Part shown: positions 30,564 through 39,587 of the stretch, piece after piece
Layout of the letters: each line of letters begins with the position of its first letter
How positions within the stretch are numbered: the first letter of the stretch is position 1
Assembly: GCA_934418125.1 (NCBI GenBank)
Contig: CAKRWT010000004.1
Coordinates: 85,173-149,172 of the forward strand
DNA: 64,000 bases
Direction of reading: 5' to 3'
Source: an uncultured Lachnospiraceae bacterium
Lineage (GTDB): Bacteria > Bacillota > Clostridia > Lachnospirales > Lachnospiraceae
Made by a program: the position numbers and the translations under genes
Notes under the pieces: model-generated
What the model was told of the DNA's origin: nothing
Seen by the model: the letters and a program-made list of their open reading frames with translations, nothing else
The model's database searches: none

Positions 30564-31428
30564 TTCTGGTCCTGCCTTTCCATAATTTGCGTTTCTTCTC
30601 TTCGGTAGGCTTATTCTGAATATCTGACAGGCGTTCTTTCAGGCGTTCTGCATCTAATCCTCTCTCCAGCTTTCCTCCATAGGCTACACTGATTTTACCG
30701 GTTTCCTCCGACACAATAACTGTCAGGGAATCCGTCACTTCCGAAATCCCCACGCCGGCTCTGTGTCTGGTTCCCAACTCTTTGCTGAGTGCCATGTTGT
30801 CTGACAGTGGTAAATAACAGGTTGCCGACACAACCCGGTTGCCCCTTACAATAACAGCTCCATCATGTAATGGGGTATTATGTTCAAAAATATTGATAAG
30901 CAGCTGGCTGGATACAATACCATCCACATCAATTCCGGTTCTTTCATATTCTCCTAAAGGCTGGTTCTGTTCAATAACAATCAGCGCACCGGTCTTGACC
31001 TTTCCCATTTCTACACAGGCTTTTGTAATTTCATTAATGGTTCTATCTGAAAACCTTCCGTCCATCGTCTTACCGGAATCAAAAGACAGGATGGAAGAAA
31101 ACAGATTCTTCCGTCCAAGCTCTTCCAGTGCTTTTCGCAGCTCTGGCTGCAATACAACCACCATGGCAATCGCCGCAATACTGAACACATTGGAAACAAT
31201 CCACAGAATCGTATTCATCTTGAAAATAGCTGCAAGGAGAACAAATACTCCGATTACAACAACGCCCTTGAGTAATGCCCACGCTTTTGTATTTTTAATC
31301 CATACTAAAATATGATATATCAGAAATGTAAGAATAATAATTTCTGCTATATCTGTCCAATGGATAGATGGCATATGCAATTTTGTAAGATAAGCCTCTG
31401 CAAAATGATTAAATTGTTGCACAGTCAC
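30553..31428 (-). CDS. cdaA: Diadenylate cyclase CdaA
   Basis: This 291-aa membrane enzyme makes c-di-AMP from two ATP. Three N-terminal membrane segments span residues ~20-90. The DAC domain follows with the catalytic motifs LHDGAVIVRGNRV (DGA) and GTRHRAGVGISEV (RHR). The Lys-rich C-terminus is typical. It is first in cdaA-cdaR-glmM. The matching phosphodiesterase gdpP lies at the left of the window. Confidence 0.96.
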   Translation of the reverse strand: MTVQQFNHFAEAYLTKLHMPSIHWTDIAEIIILTFLIYHILVWIKNTKAWALLKGVVVIGVFVLLAAIFKMNTILWIVSNVFSIAAIAMVVVLQPELRKALEELGRKNLFSSILSFDSGKTMDGRFSDRTINEITKACVEMGKVKTGALIVIEQNQPLGEYERTGIDVDGIVSSQLLINIFEHNTPLHDGAVIVRGNRVVSATCYLPLSDNMALSKELGTRHRAGVGISEVTDSLTVIVSEETGKISVAYGGKLERGLDAERLKERLSDIQNKPTEEKKRKLWKGRTRNEE

Positions 31429-31457
31429 TCCACCTGCCCTTTTCTATCTCTTAGCTG

Positions 31458-32420
31458 TTATCGTGCACTTCTTGTTTTAGATGCCGTCTTTCCTGTCTGA
31501 CTGTTAATCTGTTTTACCTTCTTTTCCTGTTTCGCAACTACTACCTTCGGTACCGCTTTTACATAATAATAATACTCATCATCCTCAAACTGTACCTTTT
31601 CTGTTCTGCTGTAGTCTACATTAAACACAAAGAACTGTAACACTACCGTCAGCAACAGTGCTACAACAGTGCCCAGAATCACACCTAACAGTGAAATATT
31701 CGTTTCGAACATCAAATCCCCAATGAGGACTACCATAATATCTGCTATTGCTCCTGCTGCTATCGCAATTGTCCAGGAATAATCTATGCTAAGTCTTCTG
31801 ATAAGATAAACCAGAATAATCGTAACCGCAAAGGCAACTATGGTTACTATCATCTCTTTGTTATTCAGCAGCCCATCAATTATAAACTTGAACCTAGCTG
31901 CAGTTTCTTCATCTGCCATGGCTCCGATTACCGATACATTCTGTGTCACATAGTGAATCATATAATAAGCAATCACACCACACCCTACAGAAACTGCCGA
32001 TACCGGAGTCCCCACCAGACCCATTGCTAATGGCACAACATAAGGTATCTTTAACACAAAACAGATAGGGGTCAGCACTACTATCAGGGTATCCCTCGGC
32101 GAAAAACGCAGGTACAGTAAGAACATAAGCAGGAATCCTGCACCTATTACAACTGCACATTCCAGACTGAAAGCATATAAATGTAACAGCACAAATGCTG
32201 CTGCCATCACAACAATAAAATTCATTGGCATAAAGGAACACATCAATGCAACAATCAGTACAACTGCCAGGCGGTTGATGCCTTCCATATATCCCAAATG
32301 GGAATTAATCATCAAAAGAGAAACCAGCGCCAGTAAGAATTTCAGCACAGGGGTCAGATATACCTCATATTTACTATATATTGCTATCAACGTTTGTTTT
32401 ATAACAAGTAGGGTAGTCAT
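31458..32420 (-). CDS. Conserved polytopic membrane protein
   Basis: This 320-aa protein has about eight to nine hydrophobic segments (for example VLKFLLALVSLLMINSHLG, LAVVLIVALMCSFMPMNFIV and GVILGTVVALLLTVVLQFFV). A short Lys-rich cytoplasmic tail follows with EDDEYYYYVKAVPKVVV. It resembles uncharacterised Lachnospiraceae membrane proteins encoded beside cdaA. No transporter signature is visible and I do not assign a function. It lies 30 bp upstream of cdaA on the same strand, so it may belong to that operon. Confidence 0.85.
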   Translation of the reverse strand: MTTLLVIKQTLIAIYSKYEVYLTPVLKFLLALVSLLMINSHLGYMEGINRLAVVLIVALMCSFMPMNFIVVMAAAFVLLHLYAFSLECAVVIGAGFLLMFLLYLRFSPRDTLIVVLTPICFVLKIPYVVPLAMGLVGTPVSAVSVGCGVIAYYMIHYVTQNVSVIGAMADEETAARFKFIIDGLLNNKEMIVTIVAFAVTIILVYLIRRLSIDYSWTIAIAAGAIADIMVVLIGDLMFETNISLLGVILGTVVALLLTVVLQFFVFNVDYSRTEKVQFEDDEYYYYVKAVPKVVVAKQEKKVKQINSQTGKTASKTRSAR

Positions 32421-32459
32421 TTTTTATCCTTTCGTTTCCAGTTCGTTCCTGTACCAGCT

Positions 32460-32849
32460 TCATGACTTATAATACATACTGGACAGTTTCCGCAGATTCA
32501 TATAGTACAGGTGCAGGCTCTTCTTTGCCCTGCTGTAGCGGTACGCACATATAATGTAGGATATTACTGCATATCCGGCAATCACTGCCAGGTAAATCGT
32601 CAGAACCCGCTTGCCGAATGCCAGCAAGTCCATCTTGTAAATATCCATCATAAACACTTCAAAATCATAAAAAATATACAACGCAAAAACCACTATAAAT
32701 GCCAGTGTTGCACTTATAATGGATTTCAATACCTGCCAGCCTATATAATCAACACGAAAGTAATTGCCAATAGCAACGTTTTTCTTTCCCTCGTTCTGTT
32801 CATAGGATGCCAGTTTCGTCATCAGAATTATTCTATCTTCGTTCAGCAT
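32460..32849 (-). CDS. Small membrane protein
   Basis: This 129-aa protein has two membrane segments (SIISATLAFIVVFALYIFYD and VLTIYLAVIAGYAVISYIIC) flanked by basic helices. The C-terminus (SRAKKSLHLYYMNLRKLSSM) is amphipathic. It lies 39 bp upstream of the polytopic gene and probably works with it. No family is named. Confidence 0.82.
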   Translation of the reverse strand: MLNEDRIILMTKLASYEQNEGKKNVAIGNYFRVDYIGWQVLKSIISATLAFIVVFALYIFYDFEVFMMDIYKMDLLAFGKRVLTIYLAVIAGYAVISYIICAYRYSRAKKSLHLYYMNLRKLSSMYYKS

Positions 32850-32860
32850 GTAACTCTCCT

Positions 32861-33265
32861 TTAGTTCAGGAAGCGCATTTTAGGATTTTCTCTGGCATCT
32901 TCTTTTTTCTGTGGTCTTGGTGTTTCTGTCTTCCTTACACTGTTAAGCTGATTTACCATATCATTCTTACACTTATTACAAAAACGTCCTGTCTGAATCG
33001 CTGCACCACAGTTTTCACAGAATAAAGCCATGCCCGTTCCTTCTGCCAGTTCCAGTCTTTCTTCCCGAAGCCACTGGTATATCTGCTGCTGGGATACATC
33101 ACAGGCCTCTGCCACTTCCGGAATCGTGCTATGTACATTGTCCTGGATATATTTCTTTACTTCCTGAAACTTCTGTTCCATCGCTTCCCTGCACTGCATA
33201 CAAATAGGTGCGCCTGAAACATAGTTAAAAAGTTTACCACATCTTCTACAGTTTCTTACGTTCAT
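32861..33265 (-). CDS. YvyF-like flagellar operon protein
   Basis: This 134-aa protein begins CRRCGKLFNYVSGAPICMQC, a zinc ribbon. A helical domain with an HTH-like TIPEVAEACDVSQQQIYQWL follows, then a second ribbon (CENCGAAIQTGRFCNKC). This matches the 'flagellar operon protein' YvyF family, encoded after comF in Bacillus. Here too it directly follows comFC. It probably acts in regulating flagellar or competence genes; the exact role is not established. Confidence 0.88.
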   Translation of the reverse strand: MNVRNCRRCGKLFNYVSGAPICMQCREAMEQKFQEVKKYIQDNVHSTIPEVAEACDVSQQQIYQWLREERLELAEGTGMALFCENCGAAIQTGRFCNKCKNDMVNQLNSVRKTETPRPQKKEDARENPKMRFLN

Positions 33266-33281
33266 ATCTGTCCTCCTGTGT

Positions 33282-34001
33282 TTAAATTCCTCTGCCTATT
33301 GCAAGTGCCACATAATATATATTCTTTATTCCGACCTTTTGCAGTTCCGTACACATAGCATCTATGGTGCTGCCGGTAGTATAGATATCATCAATAATTA
33401 CAATCGTATCTAATTTTACATCATTACAACAGATTTTGAAAGCTTTTTTCAAATTATTTTGTCTCGCTTCCGCTGACAGGTCCTTCATCGGTGCCGTTTT
33501 CCGTACTCTTTTAATCAGGTCACACCTGACTGGAATTTCAAGATATTTCCCAAGCTCTTTGGCCAGCACCTCTGCCTGGTTATATCCTCTGGAATGTTTC
33601 TTCGTCACGTGAACAGGCACCGGTACCAAAGCCTGTACCTGATGTTGTTTGAAGAATTCCGACAGACTCTGTGCCATACAGGCAGCATAATAAGCTCCGT
33701 ATTCCTGTCGCCCCTTATACTTGAAGCGATAAAGAGAATCGGCTATGCTTTTGTATTCAAAAACTGCCCTTCCGCATCGGAACAAATGCCTTTTTCCCTG
33801 GCAGTCCGCACAGTATTCTTCTTCCTGCGTGGCAATTTTTTTACCACATTTCAGGCAGAAAGGAGCTTTAATATAGCGAAAGTGTTCTTCGCAGCCTTCA
33901 CAGACAAGGCTTCCAAACGGGGCGACTGCCCCATCACAGACCGGACACCTTCTAGGATACAGTAAGTCCAGAATTGTCCTCAAGATTGTTCTTTTCATCA
34001 A
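33282..34001 (-). CDS. comFC: ComF family phosphoribosyltransferase-like protein
   Basis: This 239-aa protein has an N-terminal zinc ribbon (CPVCDGAVAPFGSLVCEGC and CLKCGKKIATQEEEYCADC). The PRTase domain has VPVPVHVTKKHSRGYNQAEV and the phosphoribosyl-binding loop IVIIDDIYTTGSTID. ComFC supports natural DNA uptake; in some species it primes ssDNA handling after transport. The start overlaps no gene and the protein ends 16 bp before the YvyF-like gene. Confidence 0.93.
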   Translation of the reverse strand: MMKRTILRTILDLLYPRRCPVCDGAVAPFGSLVCEGCEEHFRYIKAPFCLKCGKKIATQEEEYCADCQGKRHLFRCGRAVFEYKSIADSLYRFKYKGRQEYGAYYAACMAQSLSEFFKQHQVQALVPVPVHVTKKHSRGYNQAEVLAKELGKYLEIPVRCDLIKRVRKTAPMKDLSAEARQNNLKKAFKICCNDVKLDTIVIIDDIYTTGSTIDAMCTELQKVGIKNIYYVALAIGRGI

Positions 34002-34010
34002 TATATTTTC

Positions 34011-36254
34011 CTATTCCGGGATTAGTTCACAAATTCGTTCTGCCAGTCCCGTGTAACGTCTGTTCTGATAGTTATTGGCAATCATTTCCTGTACCATCTG
34101 TCGGCTTCCCAGAATCGTTACACAGTTTTTCGCTCTGGTTACACCTGTATACAGAAGATTCCGGTTCATCAGCATTCTCGGCCCTGTCAGAAGGGGAATA
34201 ATGACTGCCGGATATTCGCTTCCCTGGGATTTGTGAATGGTTACTGCATAAGCCAGCTCTACCTCATCAAGCTGTGCATAAGCATACCGCACACTGCGGT
34301 GTTCATCAAATTCTATCACTACCTCATGCGCATATTCATCAATCGTTTTGATAATGCCTATATCCCCATTAAAAATACCGGTTCCTTTATCAATAGGGAT
34401 ACCATATTTACTGACAACCTCCCATTCCAACTGGTAGTTATTCTTAATCTGCATGACCTTATCCTGCTCCCGCAGCAGGGTTTCCCCGGAAACATACTCC
34501 TTCTTATCCGGTGTGGGTGGATTTAAATACCTTTGCAGGATGGTATTCAATGTTTCTACTCCCAGTTTTCCCTTCCGCATCGGCGTCAATACCTGAATAT
34601 CATAAGGATTTGCCCCTACATAAGAAGGCAGTTTTTCAAGAATAAGCTGTATCATATGTTTATAAATAACATTTACGTCATTTCTTTCCAGGAAGAAAAA
34701 ATCTTTGCTTTTATTATGTAGTGTAATTTCTTCTCCGGCGTGAATCCGGTGGGCATTCATAACAATGTCGCTTTCTTCTGCCTGACGGAAAATTTTCTCC
34801 AGGACCATAGTCTGAAACCGTCCACTGTTCATCAAATCCTGAAGTACCTGCCCTGCACCTACAGAGGGAAGCTGGTTGACATCCCCTACCATAATCAGAC
34901 GGGTTCCCACAGAAACTGCTTTTAACAGTGCCTGGAAAAGGAAAATATCTACCATCGACATCTCATCTATAATAATAACGTCTGTCTCCAGAGGATTGTC
35001 TTCATTTCTCTCAAATCTGGCCGTCTTTGCTTCTTCTGAGACGGCTCCGTTCAATTCCAGCATGCGATGAATGGTTCTTGCCTCATAGCCGGTCGCCTCT
35101 GTCATTCTTTTGGCTGCCCTTCCGGTAGGTGCCGCCAGAAAAATATCCATTCCCTCTGCCATAAAATACCGGATAATGGTATTGATGGTTGTGGTTTTGC
35201 CGGTTCCCGGTCCGCCCGACAAAATAAAAATTCCGTTTTTCACACTTTCCAGCACGGATTTTTTCTGTAACTCGTCCAGTTCAATTCCTAACTCCGCTTC
35301 CAATTGGTCGATTTTAGTCCAGATGCCCTGTTCTTCTGCCGGCAGCATTTCCTCTTTCATAGACACATTTAAATCATGAAGCATCTTAGCACAGTTCAAT
35401 TCTGCATAATAGTACGAGGCAGCATATACTTTTCTGTCTTTCCCAACCGTAGAAGGCATTTTGATGACTAACTTTTTGTCCATGGCAAGGTTCTGTAACT
35501 GGGGTGCCATCTGTTCCGGCGCCAGCCCCAATAGTTCTCCTGCCCGTTGCAGCAAAAGCTTTTCCGGCAGGTAACAATGTCCCTCTCCTCCTGCCTGCAA
35601 TAAGGTATAAAGGATTCCACTCCGGATACGATAATCAGAGTCTGTGTGAATTCCTATTTTAGAAGCAATTTCATCTGCTATCTTAAACCCGATTCCATTA
35701 ATATCTTCCGATAACCGATAAGGATTTTCTTTCATAATGCCATACAGATTCATGCCGTAGGTATCATAGATTCTGATTGCCAGTGTATTGGAAATACCAT
35801 ACTGCTGCAAAAAAGTCATGGCCTCCCTGGCATCCCTTTTCTCATAAACAGTAACGGCAATTTCCCTTGCTTTCCGCTCACTGATTCCTTTTATCTCTGC
35901 CAGCCGCTCCGGCTCTTCTTCAATTACCCGGAAAGTATCCTTTCCGAATCGTTTTACAATTCTGGCAGCCAAAGCTTCCCCTATTCCTTTGATAGCACCC
36001 GAGCCCAGATATCGTTCTATCGTTACAGCATCTTCCGGTTGCACTATCTGATAACGTTCTATCTTGAACTGTTCGCCATAAACAGGATGCGAAGTATAAT
36101 TGCCTTCTGCCTCAATGGTTTCTCCCTGGTCCATGGTTTTAAAAAATCCCACGCAGGTAATTTCCTCTTCTCCACTTACCAGATTCAGCACTGTATAGCC
36201 ATTATCCGTATTCCGATATATGATATGTTCAATATATCCTTTTATTATCTCCAT
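34011..36254 (-). CDS. recD2: ATP-dependent helicase RecD2
   Basis: This ~747-aa 5'-3' DNA helicase is of the RecBC-independent RecD type. The N-terminal OB/helix-hairpin-helix region contains YLGSGAIKGIGEALAARIVK and GISERKAREIAV. Walker A is LSGGPGTGKTTTINTI (about residue 347), Walker B is VIIDEMSMVD, and the UvrD-like C-terminal domain ends with VTIHKSQGSEYPAVIIPL. It acts in DNA repair and fork protection. The start MEIIKG at 36254 is preferred over the adjacent ATG at 36257. Confidence 0.95.
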   Translation of the reverse strand: MEIIKGYIEHIIYRNTDNGYTVLNLVSGEEEITCVGFFKTMDQGETIEAEGNYTSHPVYGEQFKIERYQIVQPEDAVTIERYLGSGAIKGIGEALAARIVKRFGKDTFRVIEEEPERLAEIKGISERKAREIAVTVYEKRDAREAMTFLQQYGISNTLAIRIYDTYGMNLYGIMKENPYRLSEDINGIGFKIADEIASKIGIHTDSDYRIRSGILYTLLQAGGEGHCYLPEKLLLQRAGELLGLAPEQMAPQLQNLAMDKKLVIKMPSTVGKDRKVYAASYYYAELNCAKMLHDLNVSMKEEMLPAEEQGIWTKIDQLEAELGIELDELQKKSVLESVKNGIFILSGGPGTGKTTTINTIIRYFMAEGMDIFLAAPTGRAAKRMTEATGYEARTIHRMLELNGAVSEEAKTARFERNEDNPLETDVIIIDEMSMVDIFLFQALLKAVSVGTRLIMVGDVNQLPSVGAGQVLQDLMNSGRFQTMVLEKIFRQAEESDIVMNAHRIHAGEEITLHNKSKDFFFLERNDVNVIYKHMIQLILEKLPSYVGANPYDIQVLTPMRKGKLGVETLNTILQRYLNPPTPDKKEYVSGETLLREQDKVMQIKNNYQLEWEVVSKYGIPIDKGTGIFNGDIGIIKTIDEYAHEVVIEFDEHRSVRYAYAQLDEVELAYAVTIHKSQGSEYPAVIIPLLTGPRMLMNRNLLYTGVTRAKNCVTILGSRQMVQEMIANNYQNRRYTGLAERICELIPE

Positions 36255-36285
36255 CATTCTTCCTCTGTCTGCATCCCGATACGGA

Positions 36286-36309
36286 AAAAGGCTGCCCGGA
36301 AGGCAGCCC
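36286..36309 (-). terminator. Intrinsic terminator after the rod-binding gene
   Basis: On the minus strand GGCTGCC, a short loop, GGCAGCC, then five T. It ends the mbl-flagellar transcript before recD2. Confidence 0.85.
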
Positions 36310-36337
36310 TATCATTCTTTTCACATACCAAGTACTC

Positions 36338-36706
36338 TTACTCAATATTATAATTTCTCTTCATCTGTTCATAAAGCATCTGAGCCACAGAATTGGCTCC
36401 CTGATTTGCTGCCTGATTAGAGATTTCCTGAATGACAGAATCCTTAAAGTAATCTACCATATTAGACGCGTATCCATCCTTATCTTCATCATCGCTGAAG
36501 ACTTTGGCTGTTTTTTCCATTTCTTTAAATACCTGCTCCCATAAATAGGACTCAAATTCCTTGCAAGCTTCCAACAGTTCATCATCGGAAGAAACTTCCG
36601 AAACCGTATTGTTCAACTTATTCTGTAGTGCCTGTGTGGATGCTTCGTTGGCACTGTTTATGTAACCGGAATAATCTGTTAATCCGTTTATTCCTGATAA
36701 ATCCAT
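36338..36706 (-). CDS. Flagellar rod-binding protein (FlgJ N-domain type)
   Basis: This 122-aa protein starts at ATG 36706 (MDLSGINGL), ten bases after GGGAGG. The rod-binding domain pattern is LLEACKEFESYLWEQVFKEM, with MVDYFKDSVIQEISNQAANQ and VAQMLYEQMKRN. There is no peptidoglycan hydrolase domain, as is common in Firmicutes. It is a probable scaffold or cap for rod assembly. It follows the two FlgG-like genes. Confidence 0.88.
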   Translation of the reverse strand: MDLSGINGLTDYSGYINSANEASTQALQNKLNNTVSEVSSDDELLEACKEFESYLWEQVFKEMEKTAKVFSDDEDKDGYASNMVDYFKDSVIQEISNQAANQGANSVAQMLYEQMKRNYNIE

Positions 36707-36785
36707 TGTCTGACATCCTCCCTCGGTCAAGTACCATTATTATATCGCTGCCTTTTACCCTGATTTGTTATGCGATTGCTCCACC

Positions 36786-37604
36786 TTAACGTTTCAGACT
36801 ATTTGCAACTTCCATCATGGAATCAGAGGTTGTAATGGCTTTGGAATTCATTTCATACGCACGCTGTGCCACAATCAGATTTACCATCTCATCTGCTACC
36901 GATACGTTGGAGCCTTCCAGGTATCCCTGTACCACACTGCTCTTTGTCACATTCGCATTGGTGGCTTCATTGATAGCTCTTCCACTGGCTTCTGTCACTG
37001 CCCATCTGGTATCTCCCACTCTGTTCAGCCCGCCCGGATTAGAGAACTGGTACAGTCCAATAGTAATACCGATAGATACCGGGTTGTTAGATGCATCCGG
37101 ATAACAGATATTACCATTTTCATCAATTGTAAGCTTGCTTGCCACATAGTTACGGTTTAAGGAGATTGCGCGTCCCCTCGTATCCAATACTGGAAGTCCG
37201 TCTGCATCGGTTAAGGTCAATCCGCCATTCGAGCCAAGCGCCCAGGTAAAATCACCATTTCTTGTATAATATGTCTCACCATCCTCGCCTCTGACTGCAA
37301 AAAAGCCATCACCCTGAATAGCAAAAGCCGTATCACTTTGGGATGCCAGTAAACTTCCCTGGGTAAAAATAGAGTTAATGGATGAATTCCTGACTCCAAG
37401 ACCTACCTGGGAACTGGTTGGCTTTGGGTCTCCATTCGCAGTCGTAGTTACAGTCTGAAGGTTCTGATATAACAGAGACTTAAACTGCGCTACCTGCGCT
37501 TTATATCCTGTAGAATTGACATTTGCAAGGTTATTTGCAATCGTGTCTACATTTACCTGCTGGGCATTCATACCTGTTGCAGCAGTCCACAAACTTCTAA
37601 CCAT
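36786..37604 (-). CDS. Flagellar basal-body rod protein, FlgG/FlhP type
   Basis: This 272-aa rod component is exported by the flagellar secretion system. The N-terminal rod signature is VRSLWTAATGMNAQQVNVDT, then IANNLANVNSTGYKAQVAQF. The middle domain contains FFAVRGEDGETYYTRNGDFT. The C-terminal signature is VSVADEMVNLIVAQRAYEMN, then SKAITTSDSMMEVANSL. It is the closer to FlgG of the two. The order mbl, flhO-like, flhP-like matches Bacillus subtilis. Confidence 0.93.
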   Translation of the reverse strand: MVRSLWTAATGMNAQQVNVDTIANNLANVNSTGYKAQVAQFKSLLYQNLQTVTTTANGDPKPTSSQVGLGVRNSSINSIFTQGSLLASQSDTAFAIQGDGFFAVRGEDGETYYTRNGDFTWALGSNGGLTLTDADGLPVLDTRGRAISLNRNYVASKLTIDENGNICYPDASNNPVSIGITIGLYQFSNPGGLNRVGDTRWAVTEASGRAINEATNANVTKSSVVQGYLEGSNVSVADEMVNLIVAQRAYEMNSKAITTSDSMMEVANSLKR

Positions 37605-37617
37605 CGTACTCTACCTC

Positions 37618-38397
37618 CTATACTTTACCAAGCTGGTTTACGGCAGTATCAAGTGTTTCATCATACGTTGTAATCAGCTTCTGATTACTTTCATACTGTC
37701 TCTGTATCGAAATCATATTTACCATCTCTGTCACAATGGAAACATTTGCCATCTCCAGAAATCCCGAATATATCTGCGTTTCGGCCGGTTCTGTTTCCTT
37801 TGCTCCTTCAACTGCCTGAAAATAATTCTCTCCAAAGCGTTCCAGATAATCATAATCCTCAAAATCTGTTATGCCAAGAACTGCCACCTGGCTTCCATCC
37901 TGATAAACATTGCCGGCTCTGTCAATGCTGGTATCCAGTGCAGGATTCAGTCTAATCCGCCTGCCTCTGTCATTCAGCACATAATCACCATCCTGTGTTC
38001 TCAGATATCCCTGGCTGTCCATGGTAAAATTACCATCTCGTGTATACAGCGTAGAAGTGTCACCAGCCTTGTTTGTATATTCTATCGTAAAAAATCCGTT
38101 AGAAGATAAGGCTAAATCGAAAGTATTTCCTGTTTCTTTTAAGCCTCCCTCGGAATAGTCCACATAATTCTCCCCGATTTTGACTCCCATATTCATGCCG
38201 CCAATTCTTCTGGGAAGGCCACCTGCTTCCGACTGGTCTTTTATCTTATAAGCAAGCACCGTATCAAAAGCCTGACTTGTGGTTCCTTCTTTCTTAAATC
38301 CAATCGTATCTGCATTTGCCAGATTGTTGGTCATGGTATCCATTCTGTGCTGCTCGTTAATCATTCCTGTATATGCGGTATATAACCCCTTAAGCAT
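37618..38397 (-). CDS. Flagellar basal-body rod protein, FlgF/FlhO type
   Basis: This 259-aa protein opens MLKGLYTAYTGMINEQHRMD, then TMTNNLANADTIGFKKEGTT. The middle has GFFTIEYTNKAGDTSTLYTR and the end NVSIVTEMVNMISIQRQYES. It forms the flagellar rod with its downstream neighbour (13-bp gap). It directly follows mbl by 17 bp, so cell-shape and flagellar genes share a transcript here. Confidence 0.92.
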   Translation of the reverse strand: MLKGLYTAYTGMINEQHRMDTMTNNLANADTIGFKKEGTTSQAFDTVLAYKIKDQSEAGGLPRRIGGMNMGVKIGENYVDYSEGGLKETGNTFDLALSSNGFFTIEYTNKAGDTSTLYTRDGNFTMDSQGYLRTQDGDYVLNDRGRRIRLNPALDTSIDRAGNVYQDGSQVAVLGITDFEDYDYLERFGENYFQAVEGAKETEPAETQIYSGFLEMANVSIVTEMVNMISIQRQYESNQKLITTYDETLDTAVNQLGKV

Positions 38398-38414
38398 ACA
38401 TGCACCTCGCTTTA

Positions 38415-39407
38415 CTAGTCCTCACGATATCCTGCCAGAAACTCTACATACTTACCGGTTCCGATTGCCACTGCGGTCATCGGGTCCTCTGCGGTCATAG
38501 TATTGATTCCTGTCTTTGCCGCAATCAAATCTTCCAGTCCACGCAATAAGCTTCCGCCACCAGTCAGTACAATTCCCCGGTCTGCAATATCCGCAGCCAG
38601 CTCCGGTGGGGTTTTCTCCAGTACGCTGTGGATGGTTTCCACAATCTGTACGGTTGTTTCATGTAATGCTTCCTCTGTTTCTTCGGAGGAAACCTTTACG
38701 GTACGAGGCAGACCGGTTACCAGATTACGTCCCCGCACATCCATATAATCTACTTCTGCCCTCTTATAGGCAGAACCAATCTTAATTTTAATATCCTCTG
38801 CAGTTCTCTCACCAATCAGCAGATTATGTTTCTTACGCATATAACGTACAATCGCTTCGTCAAAATCATCACCTGCAATCTTGATGGAAGCACTGACTAC
38901 AGTACCACCCAGGGAAATAACTGCAATATCAGAAGTACCACCACCAATATCTACAATCATATTACCACATGGCTTGGAAATATCAATTCCGGCTCCGATG
39001 GCTGCCGCTATAGGCTCTTCGATAATGGATACCTCTCTGGCACCTGCCTGATAAGTAGCATCTTCAACAGCTTTCTTCTCTACCTCTGTTACGCCACTCG
39101 GTACACACACGGCAATACGTGGTTTACGGAACGTTCTCTTTCCCAGCGCTTTCTGGATGAAATATTTCATCATTTTCTCTGTTACCTGATAATCTGAAAT
39201 AACACCCTGTCTTAATGGTCTGACTGCTACGATGTTACCCGGTGTTCTACCAAGCATCAGTCTGGCATCCTCGCCAATTGCTTTAATTTTATTGGTATCT
39301 CTATCAAATGCTACAACAGAAGGTTCCTTTAAAACCACGCCTTTTCCTCTGATATAAACTAAAATACTGGCTGTTCCCAAGTCAATTCCGATATCGGTAT
39401 ACTGCAT
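38415..39407 (-). CDS. mbl: MreB-like actin homologue (Mbl type)
   Basis: This 330-aa protein forms membrane filaments that guide cell-wall elongation. I start at ATG 39407 (MQYTDIGIDLGTASILVYIR), with GGGG about nine bases upstream; the frame extends 30 codons further without a good signal and that extension is not typical of MreB. ATP-binding motifs are GIDLGTASI, VDIGGGTSDIAVIS and GIVLTGGGSLLRGL. The gene order with flhO/flhP-like genes supports Mbl rather than MreB. Confidence 0.92.
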   Translation of the reverse strand: MQYTDIGIDLGTASILVYIRGKGVVLKEPSVVAFDRDTNKIKAIGEDARLMLGRTPGNIVAVRPLRQGVISDYQVTEKMMKYFIQKALGKRTFRKPRIAVCVPSGVTEVEKKAVEDATYQAGAREVSIIEEPIAAAIGAGIDISKPCGNMIVDIGGGTSDIAVISLGGTVVSASIKIAGDDFDEAIVRYMRKKHNLLIGERTAEDIKIKIGSAYKRAEVDYMDVRGRNLVTGLPRTVKVSSEETEEALHETTVQIVETIHSVLEKTPPELAADIADRGIVLTGGGSLLRGLEDLIAAKTGINTMTAEDPMTAVAIGTGKYVEFLAGYRED

Positions 39408-39587
39408 TTCTCTGAACCCCTTTCCTATGGTCTCTCTATCATAATTTCCAATTCTTGTCAAACTAATCATGCCGGCTGTGTTGTTTGCCGTTTCCACACA
39501 GTCCTCTTACAAAATAAGCGCAATATGCTGGATATATTATAACCTAAAGGAATGGTTTTTCAAAGAGTTTTATTATTTTTTAAGAAA

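Noticed and set aside
30139..30585. 148-codon plus-strand frame opposite cdaR (and many similar antisense frames across the chromosomal part)
   Set aside because: These are complements of well-identified genes and show no ribosome-binding sites or recognisable domains.
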